This document shows positions 1-6,140 of a DNA stretch of 6,149 bases, one piece after another (the first letter of the stretch is position 1; the number at the start of each line of letters is the position of its first letter). The notes under the pieces are model-generated. The model saw only the letters and a list, made by a program, of their open reading frames with translations, ran no database searches and was not told where the DNA came from. Location: positions 1 to 6,149 of the forward strand of contig CAUBQU010000086.1 of the NCBI GenBank assembly GCA_958438185.1. Reading direction: 5' to 3'. The translations under genes and the position numbers were made by a program. Origin of the DNA: an uncultured Oscillospiraceae bacterium. Its GTDB lineage: Bacteria; Bacillota; Clostridia; Oscillospirales; Oscillospiraceae.

Positions 1-990
1 GGTCGGATTCTTGCCGGACCAGAACTGGGCCGCCATATCGCTCTTGCGGATGATCTCGCCCTCAAACGCGGCGGCGAAGGCCACCGGGATGGGCAGCTCC
101 TTGGACTTGATCTTGATATTACGCAGCTCCAGGGACTTCTTGACCGTCTCAGCATGGTCGCAGACGGACTCCAACGCGCCGGGGACCTGGTTCTCCGCCA
201 GATCAATATCCACGACGACCGGGAAGCCCAGTGCAATGGCCCCCGCGCCCGCAGAGACGACGACAGCGTCGATGGCGCCGAACGTATTGACAAACGCCGG
301 GACGCGTTCCTTCGTATAGGCAAGCAGACCGGCCAGATCACCGGGCTGGACATTGCCGAAGATCAGCGCCGCCCGGATGGCGACGGTGACGACATGGATG
401 ACTGCCGTGACATCATGCCCCAGGGGCACGACACGCAGCTCCAGGCCCATCTTGACGCCGCCCGCGGCGCACTGGTCGATGACCTCGCCGATGAGGAATG
501 TCAAAATGCCCTTGGACTGGTAGTCCTTGACGACGGAGACGACATCCGCCGGATCATCCGCCTTGCCCAGGACGACGGCCACGCCGGGGATATCCCCCGT
601 GACCAGTGGCACGCCCAGGGAGCGGATGATCGGGTCCGGGACAAAGCCGATGCCCGCTTCGTTTTCATAGGGGGCAGCGCCGTCCACATACTTCAGGCCC
701 TCCAGAATTTCCGCGCCGACGGCGGTGGCAAGGCCGGCATTTAGGGCCTGCCCCAAGTCCTCCTGGTTCGTGATCAGGCTCTTCAGGACGCCTACGCACG
801 CGGGCAGGTCGCCCAGGGTCTTGACCTTTACACCGGTGGCTGCGTAGATCGTGGGGAAAAAGTACGCCGTATCCGGGAAGGCGATCTCTTTTTCCGCGCC
901 GTACTTGGCGATCGCGTCGTTGACCGCGCCTTCGGTCAGCCCGGCGACGGCGTTGGAGCCGCCATAGATAAGATCGGTTAATGCACTCAT
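1..990 (-). CDS. acsB: Acetyl-CoA synthase (CODH/ACS complex), N-terminal 330 residues, partial
   Basis: Cytoplasmic enzyme that condenses a corrinoid-bound methyl group, CO and coenzyme A into acetyl-CoA at the nickel-containing A cluster. The visible part matches, from memory, the N-terminal domain and start of the middle domain of Moorella AcsB. Landmarks are FPDTAYFFP (residues 38-46), the TLGDLP segment (58-63), and a closing block containing ELPIPVAFAAAFEGE and IIRKSDM (308-329). The frame is open to base 1. About 400 further codons, including the A-cluster cysteines, should lie beyond the left edge, so catalytic competence cannot be judged. The start is the ATG at 988-990, with GAGGAGG five bases upstream. 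An in-frame TGA at 1012-1014 rules out a longer N-terminus. The protein begins roughly 17 residues later than I recall for Moorella AcsB. It is the last visible gene of the cluster, separated from acsCE by 160 bases. Confidence 0.93.
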   Translation of the reverse strand, partial: MSALTDLIYGGSNAVAGLTEGAVNDAIAKYGAEKEIAFPDTAYFFPTIYAATGVKVKTLGDLPACVGVLKSLITNQEDLGQALNAGLATAVGAEILEGLKYVDGAAPYENEAGIGFVPDPIIRSLGVPLVTGDIPGVAVVLGKADDPADVVSVVKDYQSKGILTFLIGEVIDQCAAGGVKMGLELRVVPLGHDVTAVIHVVTVAIRAALIFGNVQPGDLAGLLAYTKERVPAFVNTFGAIDAVVVSAGAGAIALGFPVVVDIDLAENQVPGALESVCDHAETVKKSLELRNIKIKSKELPIPVAFAAAFEGEIIRKSDMAAQFWSGKNPT

Positions 991-995
991 AATAT

Positions 996-1002
996 CCTCC
1001 TC
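996..1002 (-). promoter_or_regulatory. Ribosome binding site of acsB
   Basis: On the minus strand this reads GAGGAGG, followed by ATATT and then ATG. It is a near-perfect anti-16S match with five-base spacing. It fixes the acsB start at base 990, because the next codons upstream run into a TGA. Confidence 0.85.
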
Positions 1003-1020
1003 AAGTTTTTGTCAAGCGTC

Positions 1021-1048
1021 ACCGGCGCCGCCCACGGCCGCGGCCGGT
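1021..1048 (-). repeat. GC-rich inverted repeat in the acsB leader
   Basis: ACCGGC (1021-1026) and GCCGGT (1043-1048) form perfect six-base arms around a GC-rich interior with further, imperfect pairing. In acsB-direction RNA this could fold about 20 bases upstream of the ribosome binding site. The region is very GC-rich, so a chance inverted repeat is plausible. No function is assigned. Confidence 0.35.
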
Positions 1049-1053
1049 CTATC

Positions 1054-1095
1054 AAAATGCAAACGCATCGAAATTGCACGCAAATTGCAATGCAA
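1054..1095. promoter_or_regulatory. Cluster of small TGCA-type palindromes, operator-like
   Basis: This AT-richer island in a GC-rich region holds three short palindromes. On the plus strand they are ATGC-AAAC-GCAT (1057-1068), TTGC-AC-GCAA (1074-1083) and TTGCA-A-TGCAA (1085-1095). The octamer AAATTGCA occurs at 1071-1078 and again at 1082-1089, an 11-base period close to one helical turn, and a variant AAAATGCA lies at 1054-1061. The position, 64-105 bases upstream of acsB and after the acsCE stop, suits a regulator binding site. I do not recognise the motif as a named operator, and I find no convincing -35/-10 pair beside it. Confidence 0.4.
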
Positions 1096-1104
1096 GTTAA
1101 GAAC

Positions 1105-1144
1105 GCGAAAGGACCATGCCCGGCCCCCGGGCATGGTGTTTCGC
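1105..1144 (-). terminator. Strong stem-loop after acsCE, possible terminator or attenuator
   Basis: A perfect 11-base stem (1113-1123 with 1127-1137) closes on a three-base loop. Below it, a second six-base stem (GCGAAA at 1105-1110 with TTTCGC at 1139-1144) is separated only by a GG/G internal loop. It starts seven bases after the acsCE stop. In the minus-strand RNA the stem is followed by a short TTTCGCG run rather than a long U tract. It may therefore terminate only partly, protect the upstream transcript's 3' end, or mark a processing site. The A-run/T-run flanks are near-symmetric, so it could act in either direction. Confidence 0.55.
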
Positions 1145-1150
1145 TGAAGC

Positions 1151-3412
1151 TTAGAAGTCCAGATAAGAATCGGAATACAGCTCGTTGTTTTTGAAGATGT
1201 CGCAGGATTTGATCGTCTCCATCAGGCGGCGGTCGTTGGGGTTGACGATGGCGGAGGTCAGGCCCTGCATCATCGCCATGGCGACCAATGCAGAATCCAT
1301 CACCGGCCGCACCGCCTTCGGCGCGCCGTTGGAGTTATTGGACAAGCCGCCAGTGGATTTCAGGCCCTCGTCACTGAACATCTTGATGGCCTCCAGGACC
1401 TCCATCTGCTTGTCCTGCATACCCTTGACGACGAGGAACAGCGGGTCAAACCACAGGTCCGTCGCCTCCATGCCCAGCTGCAGGCCGCGCTCGAGCATCG
1501 TATGGCAGTGGGCCATACGCTCGTCATTATCCTTGGCGATGCCATCGGCAGAGCACAGGGCGATGACGATGGCGTCGTTATCCGCCGCCAGGTCGATGTT
1601 GGAGATACGGGAACCGGCGTCAGCGGAGTTGATGATGGGCTTGCCGTTGGACCGGTTGTAGACGCGGATGCCCGCCTCAATGGCCCGCTTGTTGGCCGTA
1701 TCCAGGGCCAGCGGGACGTTGTTGAAGTTCTCCTGCAGCAGCTTGACAGCCCAGGTCATCAGCTGCGGACCGTTGGACTCGGCAGGGCCGATGTTGACAT
1801 CCAGGTACGTCGCGCCCGCCTTGATCTGCTCCGCCGCCCGCTTCAGAATGGGCTCCGGATCCATATTGTCCATCGCCTTGTGGATGACCGGGGAGATGCA
1901 GTGGATGCGCTCGCCGATGGTGACGAATTTCTTCGAGGCCGGGTCATGATGCCCATAGGTCACGCCCATGTCGACGACCTTGATCTCGGGGATGACGATC
2001 TTGTCGAAGTCCACTGGGGCGTCGGCCTTGGCCTCCTGCTTCTCCGTCGCCGCGGCCTTGGCCGCCGCAACGGCTGCCGCCGCCTTCTCATGCTCGCCGT
2101 CCTTCAAATAGCGGACCAGCTCGACCGCCTCCCGGGTACCGACGACGACATTCCAATCTGGCAGCTTATCCTGAATTTCGCCCTTCATGACGGCGACCTT
2201 GCCCGGCAGGACCAGGGTCCGGGAGTTGATCTTATTGGCAACGTCAAATTCGTCCATAAACTTCTTGACAGTGCTGGAAGAGAATTTGCCCGCCGCCCAA
2301 GCCGTTAGGACGGACATGCCGGAGGCGTCCGTGATAAGCAGGTTGACCGGCACCTTCGACCGCTCCAGCTCGCCGGAGACGAGGAAGTAGGTCAGCGCAA
2401 AATCGACCGTCAGCAGGCACGGCGAATCCGCCGTCGCGCCGTTCATCGGGTAGATGCCCGGGGCGACCTTCATGGGCTTCTGCGGGTCGGTATAGATATT
2501 CTGCCGCAGACCGAACAGCGGCAGCGCCTGGGCGTAGGACATCTGCTCCATGACCAGGATGGAGCCGTATTTGACGGTGAACAGCGACGCCAGCGCCGTC
2601 TGCAGATGCGCGTCGCCCCAGGCCAGGCGGGCGATGTTCACGATGGAAGGATAGCCCAGCGTCCGGACGCCGTCCAAAATTGCGCCGCGGCGGGCTTCGA
2701 CGGCGTTGGCAAACGTTTCCTTGACCGTCTTGCCGGTGACATCCAGGAGCAAATTCTTGTTGCCCGCCTTCTCCAGCTTTTCGACGGTGTCGTAAATCTC
2801 CGACAGGCTCTCGCCGCCGACGGCCAAGATGGCCTTGCCGCCAACCGCAGCCTGCATGGCCTCCCAGTTCTGCGCGTTGACGCCATCAATGACGGCCTCG
2901 GGGCACGCTGCGATGACGGCCGCCGCGGCGTCCGGGTCCGTCGTCTCGACGATGACGCCCCGGCCGGTGGCCGCTGCCTTCTGGGCAAAGCGCACCAGCT
3001 TCTCGGTATCGCGCCCGGCGTCGTGCACAAAGACGAATTCGACATATTCCCGCTCGCCGATGCGCTCGTAATCGACTTTTTCCAGCTGGGCCAGCGCCGC
3101 ATCCGCCGCCGCGTCGTCCAGACAGTCGCCCACCTGCACGGCGTAGACATTCCGGTTGACCAGCGTCTTCTCATGCCGGAACAGGACGGTCTCGCCGCCC
3201 AGCTTATGGCCCGCAGCCGTGATGGTCTTCATCGGCGGCGCTGTCGCCTCGGACAGCAGCGCGATGGCCTCTTCCGACATATACGGGCACTTCGTGATGG
3301 GCAGCGCCCCCTGGGCGACCTTCATGCAGAAGGCCATACAGGTCGGCACGCCGCATTCTTTACAGTTTTTCTTCGGAGACAGCTTAAAAATATCCAATCC
3401 CTTGACAGCCAT
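1151..3412 (-). CDS. acsC-acsE: Fused corrinoid iron-sulfur protein large subunit and methyl-THF methyltransferase (AcsC-AcsE)
   Basis: A single 753-residue protein combines two normally separate enzymes of the methyl branch. Residues 1 to about 437 are a full-length AcsC. They comprise a [4Fe-4S] domain with Cys17, Cys20, Cys25 and Cys42, then a TIM-barrel region, then the C-terminal corrinoid-binding region (about 325-437, with SGMSVLTAWAAGKF). Residues about 438-466 form an Ala/Lys/Glu-rich linker. Residues about 490-753 are a complete pterin-binding methyltransferase. Its TIGERI start (498-503), LDVNIGP (537-543), Asp571, Asn595, Asp656 and Asn692 match, by my alignment from memory, Moorella MeTr residues Asp75, Asn96, Asp160 and Asn199. 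The protein would accept the methyl of methyl-THF and load it on its own cobalt with AcsD as partner. The ATG at 3412 has GGAGG eight bases upstream, overlapping the acsD end. The stop is TAA. Domain identities are seen; better coupling through tethering is inferred. Confidence 0.93.
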   Translation of the reverse strand: MAVKGLDIFKLSPKKNCKECGVPTCMAFCMKVAQGALPITKCPYMSEEAIALLSEATAPPMKTITAAGHKLGGETVLFRHEKTLVNRNVYAVQVGDCLDDAAADAALAQLEKVDYERIGEREYVEFVFVHDAGRDTEKLVRFAQKAAATGRGVIVETTDPDAAAAVIAACPEAVIDGVNAQNWEAMQAAVGGKAILAVGGESLSEIYDTVEKLEKAGNKNLLLDVTGKTVKETFANAVEARRGAILDGVRTLGYPSIVNIARLAWGDAHLQTALASLFTVKYGSILVMEQMSYAQALPLFGLRQNIYTDPQKPMKVAPGIYPMNGATADSPCLLTVDFALTYFLVSGELERSKVPVNLLITDASGMSVLTAWAAGKFSSSTVKKFMDEFDVANKINSRTLVLPGKVAVMKGEIQDKLPDWNVVVGTREAVELVRYLKDGEHEKAAAAVAAAKAAATEKQEAKADAPVDFDKIVIPEIKVVDMGVTYGHHDPASKKFVTIGERIHCISPVIHKAMDNMDPEPILKRAAEQIKAGATYLDVNIGPAESNGPQLMTWAVKLLQENFNNVPLALDTANKRAIEAGIRVYNRSNGKPIINSADAGSRISNIDLAADNDAIVIALCSADGIAKDNDERMAHCHTMLERGLQLGMEATDLWFDPLFLVVKGMQDKQMEVLEAIKMFSDEGLKSTGGLSNNSNGAPKAVRPVMDSALVAMAMMQGLTSAIVNPNDRRLMETIKSCDIFKNNELYSDSYLDF
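2015..2101 (-). other. Alanine-rich interdomain linker of the AcsC-AcsE fusion
   Basis: This encodes residues about 438-466 of the fusion protein: a charged start (DGEHEK), an Ala-rich run (AAAAVAAAKAAATEKQ) and then EAKADAP. The low-complexity, charged-plus-alanine composition is typical of flexible or helical linkers between independent domains. It is in frame with both domains and contains no stop or ATG. Confidence 0.75.
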
Positions 3413-3428
3413 AGCTACAACCTCCCCC

Positions 3429-4373
3429 TCAGACCAATGCGTCGATCATCTTGCCGATGGCGGTAATGGATGCCGGATGCCGCAGGATGACAGCGTCCGA
3501 CCCGCAGGCCAGACAGGCTGCCGCCGTGGCGACCTCCATGTCGATGCCGCGGTTTTCCGCGTCGCCCCACTCGGGCATCTCCGCTTCGGGCATGACCGAT
3601 TCCTTCACGCCCCAGGTCTCCGGCGAGATGGGCGTCATGATCGGCATCTGCAGCTGGGCGTCGTTCTGGCCCAGGGCTGCCGCACGGATACGGTCCAGCG
3701 TCGAGGCGACGTATTCAAAGCCGTAGCCCGCCGCCGCGCTGCCCGCCTGCATGACGATGGAGCCGGGGTTGACGCCCAGCTGGGTCATGACGGTATTGAG
3801 CTGCTTTGCCAGGTTGATATCCACCGCCGACTCTGCGCCGACCTTCTGGCCATAGGCCAGGGCCGCCGAAGCGCCGACTGCCTTGTAGTTTTCCTCCCGG
3901 GCGGAGAGGACCAGAATATTCTTGCCTGCCAGGGCCTCAGAGACCTTAGCAAAGATCTCCGCGTCCTTTTCCACATTCTTGCAGCCCAGGATGACCAGCG
4001 GCAGTGCAATGCGATCGGCCACTTCCTTGCACAGGGCGACGCATTCATCGACCGACTTGTTCGCGCCGTTGGGGTCCGCCCCCTCCAGGTGCAGGGCGAT
4101 GAACGAAACATGCTCCATCGTCTGGGCCCGCTCGGCCATATCGGCGACGGTGGCGCAGCCTGCGTAAAACGCCTGCAGGCCCGGCTGCGGATACGCCGCC
4201 AGGCCGAGGTCCGTCACCTCCATACCGATCTTCGGCGCGTTGGCCGTCTCAGCGTCGAAGGTGTAGAACGGAAGCGTGCTGCCGCCGCCGATGGTCACAG
4301 CCTTGTCGCCCGTCCCGATGGTGACTTCGTTGATCTTGGCGTTACTCGTGTGTTTTTTGGGAACGAAAGCCAT
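3429..4373 (-). CDS. acsD: Corrinoid iron-sulfur protein small subunit (CODH/ACS delta subunit)
   Basis: This is the small subunit of the heterodimeric corrinoid protein that carries the methyl group from methyl-THF to acetyl-CoA synthase. It forms a TIM barrel that packs on the corrinoid domain of AcsC and lacks its own iron-sulfur cluster. The 314 residues compare with about 323 in Moorella. Recognisable family blocks are IGGGSTLPFYTFD (28-40), IGMEV (49-53), LEGADPNGANKSVDECV (96-112), VDINLAKQLN (184-193), ETWGVKES (252-259) and LRHP (297-300). The ATG at 4371-4373 is preceded by AGGGGG with seven-base spacing, 22 bases after the acsF stop. Its TGA stop sits inside the GA/G-rich ribosome binding region of acsCE, 16 bases before that gene, suggesting translational coupling and balanced subunit synthesis. 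Gene order is D then C, the reverse of the Moorella order as I recall it. Confidence 0.95.
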   Translation of the reverse strand: MAFVPKKHTSNAKINEVTIGTGDKAVTIGGGSTLPFYTFDAETANAPKIGMEVTDLGLAAYPQPGLQAFYAGCATVADMAERAQTMEHVSFIALHLEGADPNGANKSVDECVALCKEVADRIALPLVILGCKNVEKDAEIFAKVSEALAGKNILVLSAREENYKAVGASAALAYGQKVGAESAVDINLAKQLNTVMTQLGVNPGSIVMQAGSAAAGYGFEYVASTLDRIRAAALGQNDAQLQMPIMTPISPETWGVKESVMPEAEMPEWGDAENRGIDMEVATAAACLACGSDAVILRHPASITAIGKMIDALV

Positions 4374-4395
4374 ATTGTTTCCCCCTATTCTAACT

Positions 4396-5163
4396 CTAAA
4401 TATTTAACGATTTGAAAATTTCCCGCAGCGCCTGCTTGCTCTTGGCGTCCGCCGCGATATGCGCGCTGGGCTGACCGGCGCAGTCGGCGTCATAAACGGC
4501 CTCGTCCTGGGGCACGACGCCTGCCAGCTCCAGCCCATTGGCCTCGATCTCCTCCAGCACGCCGGGGTTCAGCTTCCCCTCCGGCGCCCGGTTGACGATC
4601 AGGCGGACCCGCCCCGGCGTCAGGTGCAGGTCCTGGGCCAGCTGGGCGATGCGGCCCACGGCCTGGATGCCCCGGCGGGAGCAGTCAGAGACCAGCAGCA
4701 GCGTGTCTACATGGGGCAGTGTGCCCCGGGCGATGTACTCCATCCCGGCTTCGTTGTCGATGACAGTATAGCGGTACTGGCCGGTGTATTTTTCCAGCTG
4801 GGCCTGCAGGATGCCGTTGACAAAGCAGTAGCAGCCCTTGCCCTGGGTCCGGCCCATGACGAGCATGTCAAAGTCGTCCTCCTCCGCCAGCGCTTCGCTG
4901 AAGCGGAATTCGGCGTACTCCGCCTTTGTCATGCCGCCGGGGATGACGTCCCCCCGCTTTTCCGCCTGGGCCATGTCCTCGCGGATCTCGCCCAGGGTCG
5001 TCCCCGCTTCGACGCCCAGGACCTCATTGAGGTTGGAGTTGGCGTCTGCGTCCACGACGAGAACGGGCGTCTTGCGCTGGCTGACCAGATAGTCGACCAG
5101 CATCCCGCAGATCGTCGTCTTTCCCACACCGCCTTTTCCGGCGATGGCAATCGTTTGTGTCAT
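4396..5163 (-). CDS. acsF: Nickel-insertion ATPase for acetyl-CoA synthase/CO dehydrogenase (CooC/AcsF family)
   Basis: This is a soluble P-loop ATPase of the MinD/CooC (SIMIBI) class that matures the nickel centres of CO dehydrogenase or acetyl-CoA synthase. The 255-residue protein has a deviant Walker A motif GKGGVGKT (9-16), the DADANSN segment (38-44), and the metal-binding Cys-x-Cys typical of CooC at Cys111-Tyr-Cys113 inside KGCYCFVNG. A conserved IDNEAGMEYIARGT block follows, and then a LLVSDCSRRG segment. The start is set at the ATG at 5161-5163 because AAGGAG lies eight bases upstream and the P-loop then sits at the usual distance. A GTG at 5190 in the same frame would add nine residues but has no ribosome binding site. 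The stop is TAG. Location directly before acsD and near acsB favours a role on acetyl-CoA synthase, hence AcsF. Family members cannot be assigned firmly to CODH or ACS from sequence alone. Confidence 0.9.
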   Translation of the reverse strand: MTQTIAIAGKGGVGKTTICGMLVDYLVSQRKTPVLVVDADANSNLNEVLGVEAGTTLGEIREDMAQAEKRGDVIPGGMTKAEYAEFRFSEALAEEDDFDMLVMGRTQGKGCYCFVNGILQAQLEKYTGQYRYTVIDNEAGMEYIARGTLPHVDTLLLVSDCSRRGIQAVGRIAQLAQDLHLTPGRVRLIVNRAPEGKLNPGVLEEIEANGLELAGVVPQDEAVYDADCAGQPSAHIAADAKSKQALREIFKSLNI

Positions 5164-5171
5164 AGCTTGTG

Positions 5172-5177
5172 CTCCTT
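5172..5177 (-). promoter_or_regulatory. Ribosome binding site of acsF
   Basis: The minus strand reads AAGGAG, then eight bases, then ATG at 5163. It decides in favour of this ATG over the upstream in-frame GTG at 5190. Confidence 0.75.
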
Positions 5178-5179
5178 GC

Positions 5180-5195
5180 GCCGGGCGCACCCGGC
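5180..5195 (-). repeat. Small hairpin in the metF-acsF gap
   Basis: GCCGGG (5180-5185) and CCCGGC (5190-5195) form a perfect six-base GC stem with a four-base loop. It ends two bases before the acsF ribosome binding site in the transcript. No T-run follows, so it is not a terminator. It could stabilise or punctuate the message, or be chance. Confidence 0.45.
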
Positions 5196-5200
5196 AGTTT

Positions 5201-6126
5201 TTACAGATCGACGATGCCGGACTCCTTGACCAGCCGCGTCACATCCTCGTATTTATTCAGCGCATACAGATGGATGCCGTCAATGCCGCAGGCTCTGTAT
5301 TCGTCGATGAGGCCGATGGTGTATTCCATACCCGCCTCCTTGAAGTCCGCCTTCTTCTGGGCGATGGACTCCTCCGATTCATTCGGGGCAAAGGGGTTCG
5401 GGAAGATCCAGTGCTTGGAGATGATCTCCGCAAGCTTTCTGGGCATGACGCAACCGTTGCGGCTCAGCGCCATGTTGATCGTCGCGCCCATATCCAGGAC
5501 CGGCATGATGCCCACATCCACCGGCAGCCAGACGCCCGCGTTGCGGATGGCCTCGAGCCAGTAGCGGAACTGGTCCATATCCCAGCACAGCTGGGTCATG
5601 ATATAATCCGCGCCCTCGTCCTGCTTCTGCTTCAGGAAGGAGATATCCGCCTCCAGGCTCCGACAGGCGATGTGCCCCTCCGGGGAGCCCGCCACGGCGA
5701 TACAGAATTTGTCGCCAAACTCCTGGCGGACAAATTTGACCAGCTCCGTCGCGTAATGCAGGTCGCCGCCGGTGCCCGTCCAGCCATAGGGCAGGTCGCC
5801 CCGCAGGGCCAGCATATGGTCAATGCCGTGGTCCAGATAATTCTGCAGCTGCTCCTTGATGCCTTCGCGGGTATTGCCGATGCAGGTGAAATGCGTCACG
5901 GGCGTGCATTTGCCGTCGGCCTTAATCTTGGAAAGCACATCCAGATTCCGCCCAACGTTCGTGCCGCCCGCGCCATAAGTGCAAGAGATATAATCCGGGT
6001 GCAGTGCATACAGTGATCCAGCACGCCGTTCTCTCCACAAAGCTTTTCCATGCCCCGGTCCGTCTTCGGCGGGAACACTACAAAAGAAAACCCCGCCCGT
6101 TTTTCCATGATCACATAAACCGTCAT
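5201..6126 (-). CDS. metF: 5,10-methylene-tetrahydrofolate reductase MetF, frameshifted after codon 38
   Basis: MetF reduces 5,10-methylene-THF to 5-methyl-THF, the methyl donor for the AcsE domain encoded downstream. The start codon at 6124-6126 has AGGAGG eight bases upstream. Codons 1-38 give an ordinary MetF N-terminus (FPPKTDRG, then GVLDH). The MetF sequence then continues in another frame from 6013 to 5201 (LYALHPDYISCTYGAGG, then ALRGDLPYGWTG). The span is 926 bases; one added base gives 308 residues, a normal family length, so a single missing base near 6012/6013 explains everything. As it stands, frame 1 ends after 76 codons. In reconstructed numbering Asp111 in LRGD and Gln179 in MTQ match E. 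coli Asp120 and Gln183. Position 16 is Val where E. coli has catalytic Glu28. The remaining 270 codons are clean. The gene is either recently damaged or affected by sequence error near the window edge. Confidence 0.85.
6012..6013 (-). other. Site of the apparent one-base deletion in metF
   Basis: The minus strand reads GAT CAC TGT ATG in the upstream frame and TCA CTG TAT GCA CTG in the downstream frame. Restoring one C after CAC gives Asp-His-Leu-Tyr-Ala-Leu and joins both halves without loss. There is no homopolymer and no recognisable slippery heptamer, so programmed frameshifting is not supported. Confidence 0.7.
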
Positions 6127-6134
6127 GCTACACG

Positions 6135-6140
6135 CCTCCT
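6135..6140 (-). promoter_or_regulatory. Ribosome binding site of metF
   Basis: AGGAGG on the minus strand lies eight bases before the ATG at 6126. It supports this start over the internal ATG at 6106-6108. Only nine A/T-rich bases remain beyond it, so the promoter or preceding gene cannot be seen. Confidence 0.8.

Noticed and set aside
993..1014. TTGACA and TATTAT on the minus strand, resembling a promoter for acsB
   Set aside because: The spacer is only 15 bases and the -10-like element overlaps the ATG, so transcription would start inside acsB after its own ribosome binding site. It is probably coincidental.
1009..1194. Possible small plus-strand gene of 61 codons in the acsCE-acsB gap
   Set aside because: It has no ribosome binding site, runs through the palindrome cluster and hairpin, and enters acsCE antisense. 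It is more likely open by chance.
1967..1969. Internal ATG (residue 482) as a separate acsE start, with AAGG eight bases upstream
   Set aside because: The Shine-Dalgarno match is only four bases, whereas every other gene here has a stronger one. The upstream frame continues without a stop through a linker, so a fusion is the simpler reading. Some internal initiation cannot be excluded.
2606..3466. Plus-strand open frame of 286 codons over the acsC region
   Set aside because: It is an antisense shadow of AcsC with low-complexity composition and no family resemblance. The same applies to the plus-strand frames at 154-744, 1502-2308, 4459-5229 and 5144-6016.
3156..4415. Long plus-strand open frame of 419 codons antisense to acsD and parts of acsCE and acsF
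   Set aside because: It overlaps three well-identified genes, its translation is Arg/His/Asp-rich with no recognisable domain, and it has no credible ribosome binding site. GC-rich codon bias keeps the antisense frame open.
5896..6040. Programmed ribosomal frameshifting in metF
   Set aside because: There is no slippery heptamer, homopolymer or obvious stimulatory element at the switch point, and one missing base restores the family sequence exactly. The downstream TTG at 6038-6040 has no proper ribosome binding site either.
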